This document shows, one piece after another, positions 8,308 to 14,528 of a stretch of DNA of 25,423 nucleotides. Below the pieces are notes generated by a model that did not search any database, was not told the DNA's origin, and saw only the letters and a list, made by a program, of their open reading frames with translations. The stretch comes from JBFMGS01 sp040752635 (GTDB taxonomy: Bacteria > Bacillota > SHA-98 > UBA4971). The DNA is taken from assembly GCA_040752635.1 (NCBI GenBank), contig JBFMGS010000035.1:1-25423 (forward strand), given 5' to 3'. Each line of letters begins with the position of its first letter. The stretch's first letter is position 1. The translations under genes and the position numbers were made by a program.

Positions 8308-10566
8308 CTATACGTCCCGCGATGCTTCTTCGCCTGCGAGGTGCAGCAATACCAGGAAGGGATATAGGGTCACCATGGCTGCTACGACGACGCCGGAGTC
8401 ATTGGCCAGCAAGGCGACAAGCACTGCAATGAGGCTTGCGGCGAAGCCCGATGCGAACCCGGGGTGAGCCTTCATAACTCTCTTGGTCAGGCCCACCGGC
8501 CGTATCCATAGGAAGGCCACTGCGCCGAGGAACACCAAGAGTGCGCGAGTCCACGCTGTATAGCGGATGAGTTTGAGGTTCATGGCCGCCTTGCGCTGGA
8601 TAGCGTTAACAAGCGTGCCGGCGCCGCCCGAGCGCGCCAGAAGGACCGTTCGGCCCCAGTGCGAAACGGGCCCCCCTGGTCTCAGGGAGTCGGCAATAGC
8701 TACCCCCACGACCAGTAGCAACGCGAGCAGAGCCAGAAAGCCAGCTTCCCGGCGGGTGACCCCCTTACGCGCGAAGAGCAGGTAAGCTGTGCCAAAGCCC
8801 GCAGCAGCGGTAAGCGTGCCGCCCATGTTGGCGCCTATCGATGGGGAGGCCAACACCATGGTAGCAAGGACAAACACGAGCGCGATTCCTGCGAGGGCGG
8901 CTTTTCGTCTGGCGCCCGTGGCTCCCAGGCCATCGAGCGCAAGTCCGCTGCCAGCAATGAGCGAGCCCACGAGGGCGCCCATGTATTCATTTCCTATCCC
9001 GAAGAACCTCGCTCCTCCAACGAGATCGTAGCCAAGCACTGAGTCTTTCATGAGCTCCGCCCCGAGGAGAGCGTCGGCCATGATCGCAAGTCCTGTAGCC
9101 AGGTATATCGCTGCAAACGCCCGGGATGGCATTGGGAACACTGTCCTGGCGACTCCGTATATGAGCAAGGCCAGCACCAGGGTCCATATAGCAATAGAGG
9201 CGAGGCTGAGTGGGGCTACGAGCGGCATGACAAGCCATGCCAGGGGGACGGCGCCGAGGAATGCCAGGAGCACGCGTACGAGGCGAGGAAAGCGCGACTT
9301 GCGTGGAAAGCGCGGTTTACGTGGAGTTTGTCCCATCGCGATGACCCCAATTGACAGGAGCGATGCGATCGCTACGACAATCTGAAGACCGATAAAGGCT
9401 TTCAACATCGGCGGCCTTACGAGGGAGATCGACGCTATCCTGTCATGTAACGATATGAGACGTGCAAGCGGCGCAGGCTCAGGCGTTACACGCATGGGGG
9501 TCCCGAGGATCCATGGGGGCAGGCTCACGCCGAGGTATGCAAGAACCGATGCGGCGATGTCGGTGTTCGCAACGAGGCCTTCGCGTCTGGTGGTTGGAGA
9601 TGTCACCAGTCCTGACGGAAGGCCGCCCCCGGCCGCTATGATTGGAGCCAGGCTGTGTCCTGTGGTAATGTCCTTTGCTGCAGGGGCGGGGGCGAGCACG
9701 ATCAGGAGAGTGCTTGTGAGATCGAGGCTCTTGAGAAGGTGGCCTACGAGCGTGTCGGCTGAGGAGAGGGCGAGACGCCTCGCCCGCTTCTCTGCAGCCT
9801 GAGTGAGAAGCCCAGCGCGGGCGTATCTCTCCACCCGGGCGGCGTCTCCTGTCTCCACGACGACGAAATCCGCCCCGGCTTCGCCCACAGCCTCCACTAC
9901 CCGTGCGCCGAGACGCTCGCTGTTTGTCGCGAGCCCCCCGGGGAAGTCCGGGTTCCTCGCGGCCATCGCTCGCCCGACATCGCCCAGGTCAGTGACGCCA
10001 CGTTCGTCCATAGCGATTGCCACCGCATGCCGCCCCAGGCATCCTGCAGTGTCGGAGTTGCCGAAAACGGCTGTCCTTTTCCCTGTCCGCCTCAGGGCTC
10101 CACCAAGGGCCCCCGGGACGATTTCGTAGTGTGCATCGGAATTCACGCGAGCAATCAGTGCAATGTACGGGTGGACCACGCTCCCCGCGGGAGGAACGGG
10201 TTCCCCCGTATTGCGGGCGTACGCTGACGCGGCCGGACAGTCCTCCACCCGCTCACTGGAGTTGAATGCGTGCCCGACCTCTGGCGGCCCCTGGGCTCTC
10301 GTTCCAGCGCCGAGCGTGACATAAGTATGCTCGGGCTCCAGGGTCTTGGCCGTGCGGGCATTCATGAGGCCCACCGCCCCGATGGATGCAAGTCTTGACA
10401 GGTTCGGCGCAAGCCCGGGATCAATATCCGCAAGCGACATGCCATCCACCAGCACGAGGACGATCGAGCGCACCGTAGCGGGCGCGGCCGAAGCGTTCGC
10501 ATGCCTGGCAAGAAGGAGTAAGAGCGCTATTACCGTAGGCTTAAACAACGCCCGTGCGCTTGGCAT
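8308..10566 (-). CDS. Polytopic membrane protein with alkaline-phosphatase-superfamily N-terminal domain
   Basis: This 752-residue protein begins with an export signal or membrane anchor (about residues 8-28). An extracytoplasmic domain follows whose first strand is SIVLVLVDGMSLADID, the nucleophile/metal region of alkaline-phosphatase-like folds, and later shows LVANTDIAASVLAYLGV. From about residue 380 to the end there are roughly ten membrane helices, with polar conserved-looking motifs GIGNEYMG, SPSIGANMGGT and ANDSGVV. The usual paired D-x-H/H metal ligands of active phosphatases are not evident, so catalytic activity is doubtful. The ATG at 10564-10566 has GAAGGAG three bases upstream. 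It follows a glycosyltransferase gene by 51 bp, suggesting a role in envelope polysaccharide or lipid modification; that role is inference. Confidence 0.75.
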   Translation of the reverse strand: MPSARALFKPTVIALLLLLARHANASAAPATVRSIVLVLVDGMSLADIDPGLAPNLSRLASIGAVGLMNARTAKTLEPEHTYVTLGAGTRAQGPPEVGHAFNSSERVEDCPAASAYARNTGEPVPPAGSVVHPYIALIARVNSDAHYEIVPGALGGALRRTGKRTAVFGNSDTAGCLGRHAVAIAMDERGVTDLGDVGRAMAARNPDFPGGLATNSERLGARVVEAVGEAGADFVVVETGDAARVERYARAGLLTQAAEKRARRLALSSADTLVGHLLKSLDLTSTLLIVLAPAPAAKDITTGHSLAPIIAAGGGLPSGLVTSPTTRREGLVANTDIAASVLAYLGVSLPPWILGTPMRVTPEPAPLARLISLHDRIASISLVRPPMLKAFIGLQIVVAIASLLSIGVIAMGQTPRKPRFPRKSRFPRLVRVLLAFLGAVPLAWLVMPLVAPLSLASIAIWTLVLALLIYGVARTVFPMPSRAFAAIYLATGLAIMADALLGAELMKDSVLGYDLVGGARFFGIGNEYMGALVGSLIAGSGLALDGLGATGARRKAALAGIALVFVLATMVLASPSIGANMGGTLTAAAGFGTAYLLFARKGVTRREAGFLALLALLLVVGVAIADSLRPGGPVSHWGRTVLLARSGGAGTLVNAIQRKAAMNLKLIRYTAWTRALLVFLGAVAFLWIRPVGLTKRVMKAHPGFASGFAASLIAVLVALLANDSGVVVAAMVTLYPFLVLLHLAGEEASRDV

Positions 10567-10576
10567 ATGCTCCTTC

Positions 10577-10610
10577 CCTCTCCTCTCCTCTCCTCTCCTC
10601 TCCTCTCCTC
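10577..10610 (-). repeat. GAGGA pentanucleotide tandem repeat over a ribosome-binding region
   Basis: On the plus strand six perfect TCCTC units occupy 10581-10610, and the perfect period extends to 10577. On the coding (minus) strand this reads GAGGA repeated, so every unit carries a Shine-Dalgarno-like AGGAG core. It fills most of the 51 bp between the glycosyltransferase stop and the ATG of the membrane phosphatase-like gene, where a closer GAAGGAG probably acts as the true site. Short tandem repeats like this can change copy number by slippage. Confidence 0.92.
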
Positions 10611-10617
10611 CCCTGCT

Positions 10618-11841
10618 CTAGGTGGGACGCGCAAGAGACCTTTTCGCCAGGGCTTCGCTGTAAACCTCCTCCGTTGCCTGCACCATTCCTTCGATGGAGA
10701 GCCTCCGCCGGACATTTCGTCGCGCCTGCTCAGCCATGTGAAGTGAGTCCCCTGTGCGCAAGATCGCGTCCCTAATGCAGACTGCAAGCCCAATGGGATC
10801 AGCGGGCGGCGCGAGCCGACCCGTCCCGGGCGCCATTGCCTCTTCCACCCCGGGGGTCCTGGCCGCTACAACCGGGATTCCTGCTGCCATGGCCTCAATG
10901 AGTGACACGGGCATGCCCTCGGAGAGGCTCGGCAACACAAAGACGTCAATAGCATGGTAAAACCCGACCATGTCGTCAATAAAGCCCAGGAATCTGACCT
11001 TATCAGACACCCCGAGCCTGACGGAGAGCGCCTCCAGCTCGCGCCTTGCCGGACCATCCCCTGCGATGAGGACCTCGGGCGCAAGCCCCCACCTGCGAAG
11101 CTGCGCGGCAGCGTGAAGCAGGACCCCGATGCCTTTCTCGGGGATCAGTCTTGAGGCCGTGCCCAGTAGTACTTGCCCGGCGCCGTAGCCGAGCACTCTA
11201 CGCGAAGACTCCTGCGCCAATCCGGGCGACAGGCTGCCGCACTCGAAACGCTCGAAGGCTACACCGTTTGGGATGTGCCTCACTTTACCGGGGCCGAGGC
11301 CCGGGATGGAGGAGTATTCCTGCCAGAGGGCGCGAGACACTGCGATCACCCGGTCTGTAGCGTGTGCGAGTGCTCGTTCCAGGTACACGCAGGCCCTGCC
11401 TTTGAAACTAGCGCCTTCCCGCGTGAGGACGGAGTTGTGCACTGTGTAGACGACGGCAGGCCTTCCGGGCGGCGGCCCCGCGGCCCTTCCCGGCAATCGC
11501 CGTCCAAGCAAACTTTGGGGCAGGCTCATAGCCATACGAGCGAGCACTGCGGCTTTGAACCCGTGGACGTGGCATATATCGGGCTGGATCGCCCGAACCA
11601 GGCGTGTAAGCGCGATCCCCGCTGCAACGTCCCTGTGCGGGGCTATGTCACCCGGTATCGAGATCTGCCTGTATTCTGCGCCGCGTTGCTCAAGGCAGGC
11701 CGCGATACGCGCATCCTTGGGCGTTGCCACGATCACCTCGAAGCGGTCGGAGTCGAGGCGTTCGACGAGGCTCGTAAGGTGCGCCCTCATACCGCCTGCC
11801 GAAGGCCTTATGATATGAAGCAGCCGGATCCTTGTCCCCAA
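10618..11841 (-). CDS. GT4-family glycosyltransferase
   Basis: This 407-residue GT-B glycosyltransferase has an N-terminal Rossmann half opening with LLHIIRPSAGGM, the acceptor-side motif CHVHGFKAAVLARM, and VYTVHNSV. The C-terminal nucleotide-sugar half has GTASRLIPEKGIGVLLHA, VLIAGDGPARRELE, and the family motif SEGMPVSLIEAMAAGIPVVA with the paired Glu residues. Members transfer sugars to lipids or growing polysaccharides; sugar and acceptor cannot be read from the sequence. The start is TTG at 11839-11841 with GGAG ten bases upstream. The downstream membrane protein is probably co-transcribed, so the pair likely serves the cell envelope. The 138 bp between this gene and hydG hold no clear terminator. 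Confidence 0.88.
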   Translation of the reverse strand: MGTRIRLLHIIRPSAGGMRAHLTSLVERLDSDRFEVIVATPKDARIAACLEQRGAEYRQISIPGDIAPHRDVAAGIALTRLVRAIQPDICHVHGFKAAVLARMAMSLPQSLLGRRLPGRAAGPPPGRPAVVYTVHNSVLTREGASFKGRACVYLERALAHATDRVIAVSRALWQEYSSIPGLGPGKVRHIPNGVAFERFECGSLSPGLAQESSRRVLGYGAGQVLLGTASRLIPEKGIGVLLHAAAQLRRWGLAPEVLIAGDGPARRELEALSVRLGVSDKVRFLGFIDDMVGFYHAIDVFVLPSLSEGMPVSLIEAMAAGIPVVAARTPGVEEAMAPGTGRLAPPADPIGLAVCIRDAILRTGDSLHMAEQARRNVRRRLSIEGMVQATEEVYSEALAKRSLARPT

Positions 11842-11979
11842 CCCTCTTGCACTCCAGGATGCGGTTCATTCAGCCGCCACATATTCGAGGTCGCGCCTCT
11901 GCATCCCGTACATATGTTGTGCGCCCGTTTCCGCTAATATGCCAGCCCCGGCACACGGTGCCAGCGCCCTAGTTCAGCA

Positions 11980-13458
11980 TCAGAAGTACAGGTCCCGTTC
12001 ACCCTGCTCGATCCTGCTGAGGCGGGCAACAGTCTCATCGCGCACCTTCGCTGACGGGATCATGGCGAGGTGCTCCTCGATCGCCGCCTCCCCTACCCTT
12101 CTGGTCTCCTCGGATGCATAGTCGAGCAGGTACTCCTTGAAGGTCAGGATCGCATTAGGCTGACACAGGTCCTGGATCTCGCCCGTCTTTGCGAACTGCA
12201 TGAACCTGTCGCCGGTGCGGCCTTGCCTGTAGCACGCCGTGCAGTAACTGGGGATGTATCCCGATCGCGCTAGGCTTGAAATGATCTCGTCCGGGGTGCG
12301 GTGGTCGTCCACGGAGAACTGGGCACTCTCCTCTGCTCCGTTCCCGTTTTCGTCTTCGTGTTCGCCCTCTGCTTTCTTCTCGCCTCGGCCTTTGTCCCCG
12401 TCTCCTCCCGTCGCACCGTAACTGTCTTTTCTGTATGCGCCCACGCCCGTGCGTGAGCCTGCGCTGATCTGAGATATGCCCACTGCGAAGACCTCGTCCC
12501 GGAACCCCGGGCGCTCCCGGGTTGACAGGATCATCCCCGTGTAGGGCACCGCGAGGCGCAGGATCGCCACGATCTTCTTGAAATCCCTGTCGTCCACCAG
12601 GTATGGAAACCTATCGAGCGCAACGCCCCTCGCCGGCCTGAGCCTCGGCACTGATATGGTGTGCGGGCCCACACCGAACACGGTGTCGAGGTGAATGGCG
12701 TGGAAAATGAGGCCGAGCACTTCGTACCGATAGTCATAGAGGCCGAAGAGGACCCCGATGCCGACATCGTCGATGCCTGCTTCCATGGCGCGGTCCATGG
12801 CGCCGAGATGCCAATCGTAGTCGGACTTAGGTCCCGACGGGTGCATCGCCTCGTAAGTCGGCCGGTGATAGGTTTCCTGAAAGAGTACGTAGGTGCCGAT
12901 TCTTGCAGCTTTCAGGCGCCTGTAGTCCTCCACGGTGGTGGCGGCGATGTTCACGTTTACCCGGCGTATGCTGCCGTTGCCTGCCTTCGTTTCGTAGATC
13001 GTCTGGATGACCTCTTCGATATAGTCCATCGGACAGTTTACGGGGTCTTCGCCGCATTCGAGGGCAAGCCGCTTGTGTCCCATCGACTCCAGGGCCTTGA
13101 CCTCCTCGACGATCTCCTCACGAGTGAGCCTCCTGCGGTTGAACTTGTTGTCGCGGCGATAGCCGCAATAGACACAGTTGTTCACGCAGAAGTTGGAGAA
13201 ATACAGCGGAGCGAAGAGCACGAGCCGCTTTCCGTAGATCCGCTCTTTCACTTCATGTGCGGCCTCGTAGAGGATCTCAAGGTGCGCGTCGCTTTTCACG
13301 TGCAGGAGCCTAGACACCTCGCCGGGCGAAAGGCCCTTAGCCTCTCTCGCCTTGTCGGCGATGTCCTGAACCTCGCCGATGTCGGGCTCTGCCGCGTCCT
13401 GCAAGAGGCAAGTAATCTCAGCGTCGGGAATGAACTCACACTTCTCTGTTACCCTCAT
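11980..13458 (-). CDS. hydG: [FeFe]-hydrogenase maturase HydG (radical SAM tyrosine lyase)
   Basis: HydG cleaves tyrosine to p-cresol and delivers CO and cyanide as an Fe-containing synthon for the hydrogenase H-cluster. The 492-residue protein shows the radical-SAM motif CX3CX2C at C91, C95 and C98 (CVNNCVYC). It also has the second-cluster motif CX2CX22C at C406, C409 and C432, which separates HydG from the related ThiH. Other family motifs are LALECGEDP, LFQETYHRPTYEAMHPSGPK and GVGPHTISVPRLRPA. Residues about 348-379 are an acidic, Gly/Lys/Glu-rich low-complexity insert between ISAGSRT and FSVDDHRTPDEI, where typical HydGs have a much shorter loop. ATG 13456-13458 has GGAGG nine bases upstream. 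hydE, hydF and the hydrogenase are not in the window. Confidence 0.93.
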   Translation of the reverse strand: MRVTEKCEFIPDAEITCLLQDAAEPDIGEVQDIADKAREAKGLSPGEVSRLLHVKSDAHLEILYEAAHEVKERIYGKRLVLFAPLYFSNFCVNNCVYCGYRRDNKFNRRRLTREEIVEEVKALESMGHKRLALECGEDPVNCPMDYIEEVIQTIYETKAGNGSIRRVNVNIAATTVEDYRRLKAARIGTYVLFQETYHRPTYEAMHPSGPKSDYDWHLGAMDRAMEAGIDDVGIGVLFGLYDYRYEVLGLIFHAIHLDTVFGVGPHTISVPRLRPARGVALDRFPYLVDDRDFKKIVAILRLAVPYTGMILSTRERPGFRDEVFAVGISQISAGSRTGVGAYRKDSYGATGGDGDKGRGEKKAEGEHEDENGNGAEESAQFSVDDHRTPDEIISSLARSGYIPSYCTACYRQGRTGDRFMQFAKTGEIQDLCQPNAILTFKEYLLDYASEETRRVGEAAIEEHLAMIPSAKVRDETVARLSRIEQGERDLYF

Positions 13459-13583
13459 TAGAGGCCACCTCCGTGTTCTCTCTGAATTCCCTCAAGGCCG
13501 GTAGATTCGCGGAAACTCGCTGTTTCATGGTTAACCTGTCTACGGCCTGTGCGGCCATGGATGTGTGCGTGTCTGACAGACTC

Positions 13584-13601
13584 GTGCCGAACCCTCGGCA
13601 C
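13584..13601 (-). repeat. Perfect 7-bp hairpin between terminator and hydG
   Basis: GTGCCGA (584-590 of this kilobase) and TCGGCAC (595-601) form a perfect stem around ACCC. It begins immediately after the T run of the terminator at 13605-13636, on the hydG side. It has no T run of its own and may be a leader structure. Confidence 0.5.
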
Positions 13602-13604
13602 ACG

Positions 13605-13636
13605 AAAAGCCCGCCTCCCTGAGGAAGACGGGCTTT
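13605..13636 (-). terminator. Intrinsic terminator or attenuator ahead of hydG
   Basis: On the minus strand a stem of about ten pairs (CCCGTCTTCC with GGAGGCGGG and a following G) closes around a short loop. It is flanked by AAAG/CTTT pairs and followed by TTTT. Two pairs are G-U on the minus strand but would be C-A mismatches on the plus strand, so the hairpin is built for minus-strand RNA. It lies about 150 bp upstream of the hydG start and about 170 bp downstream of a good promoter. It therefore either ends a small transcript or attenuates hydG. Confidence 0.75.
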
Positions 13637-13691
13637 CTGCTTGCAGCCAACTAAAAGCGCGCCTCCCCTTGGCTTCAGGTAACCCCTTCAC

Positions 13692-13769
13692 TCAGGGACA
13701 GCACCAACTCTTCTTGCAGTCACAGTACCGGCGCCCTCCGGCCCGGGCGATCCTGATAGGGAAAACCAC
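13692..13769 (-). CDS. Tiny Cys-rich ORF in the hydG leader (tentative)
   Basis: A GTG at 13767-13769 opens a 25-codon frame ending at the TGA at 13692-13694. The C-terminal end reads RRYCDCKKSWCCP, four Cys in seven residues, and resembles a small metal-binding or modified peptide. There is no convincing ribosome-binding site and the start is uncertain. Support comes from position: it sits between a promoter (13812-13840) and a terminator (13605-13636) on the same strand. It may be only part of an RNA leader. Confidence 0.25.
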   Translation of the reverse strand: MVFPIRIARAGGRRYCDCKKSWCCP

Positions 13770-13811
13770 CCCGACCGTCAGGCTGCACAGTTTGTGTATA
13801 CTCTTACGTAT

Positions 13812-13840
13812 ATTCTACTTCACTCGCGGCGCACCATCAA
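13812..13840 (-). promoter_or_regulatory. Sigma-A-type promoter upstream of hydG leader
   Basis: On the minus strand TTGATG (13835-13840) and TAGAAT (13812-13817) are separated by exactly 17 bp. Transcription should begin near 13805 and pass the tiny Cys-rich ORF and the terminator before reaching hydG, giving a leader of about 350 bases. Confidence 0.6.
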
Positions 13841-14003
13841 CCCCTCTGACTTAATTTGCTGCGTTTCTGACCTATCCGCATCTTGGGATTCAGCCGGCAT
13901 AACGCAAGCTACCCGATTCCCCTGGAATTCTGTCACCAAGCAGTTTACGCCCGGAACGTAGCATGTATTTCTATATGGGTCATGTATTTCCTTCTATCGG
14001 GCG

Positions 14004-14501
14004 GTGCAGAGGCCAAGACAAAACCGACCGCATACTCTAGTACAAGAGTGGCGGTGGTGGCAAGTGTGGGATGCTCTGGTGGGACTCATAAAGAGAGGTG
14101 TAAGCTGGGTACACGCATCGGCCGTGACCGCGCGGGGACGCCAGGTTGGCTCTCAAGAATTTCCAGAAGCCTGGCAGCCGGTTCAGATTAGCGGACGGGT
14201 CGTGTCGTCCGCGGCACCCTCCGCGTCTGTACTACCCCCGCCGGAAAAGGAGCCGCGATTCACGCCGGTAACGCTGGACGAAGTCTGCGTGTCCTTGGGT
14301 GCGCTCAACATGTCGATGAGACGATGGTTCACGTCCGTCTTTCCACACGAGGTTTCGGTTTTCGTTCCCCATGCGGAGCTACGCATCCGCAAGGGCCGGG
14401 GTGTCCAGGAGACCGAAATAACCCTGGACAGTATTACGATCGTACACGCGCCTCGGCATCCTCCGGCAAAGCCTGGGCGGGCGACGGAGAACAGCGGGTG
14501 A
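14004..14501 (+). CDS. Hypothetical protein (tentative)
   Basis: This is an open plus-strand frame of up to 165 codons. The C-terminal two thirds look protein-like, with a conserved-looking core from FTPVTLDEVCVSLGAL through MRRWFTSVFPHE to AELRIRKGRGVQETEITL, followed by a Pro/Arg-rich tail. No family is recognised and there are no membrane segments or signal peptide. The start is unsure: GTG 14004 lacks a good ribosome-binding site, and AGAGAGGTG near 14091 has no in-frame start close behind it. The gene converges on the LivMGF gene with only 13 bp between stop codons. An overlapping minus-strand frame of 107 codons was considered less likely. Confidence 0.4.
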   Translation: MQRPRQNRPHTLVQEWRWWQVWDALVGLIKRGVSWVHASAVTARGRQVGSQEFPEAWQPVQISGRVVSSAAPSASVLPPPEKEPRFTPVTLDEVCVSLGALNMSMRRWFTSVFPHEVSVFVPHAELRIRKGRGVQETEITLDSITIVHAPRHPPAKPGRATENSG

Positions 14502-14528
14502 GGCACTCTGGTGCCTACGAGAGGTAGG
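14501..14528. repeat. Two overlapping hairpins at the convergent gene ends
   Basis: AGGCAC/GTGCCT (14501-14506 and 14511-14516) and GCCTAC/GTAGGC (14512-14517 and 14523-14528) are both perfect 6-bp stems. They share the bases 14512-14516 and so exclude each other. They span the stop codons of the convergent genes. Neither has a T run, so any role in termination is uncertain. Confidence 0.4.

Noticed and set aside
11173..11937. Plus-strand frame of 254 codons
   Set aside because: It is antisense to the glycosyltransferase gene and shows no domain or ribosome-binding site.
11980..13458. ThiH (thiamine tyrosine lyase) instead of HydG
   Set aside because: The C-terminal CX2CX22C cluster motif and hydG-type motifs are present; no thiamine genes are nearby.
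12661..13461. Plus-strand frame of 266 codons
   Set aside because: It is a mirror of hydG, which carries complete cofactor motifs.
13640..13810. Known riboswitch (TPP, cobalamin, SAM or c-di-GMP) ahead of hydG
   Set aside because: A CTGAG and ACCTGA pair slightly recalls TPP, but the rest of the TPP core and all other consensus cores are missing.
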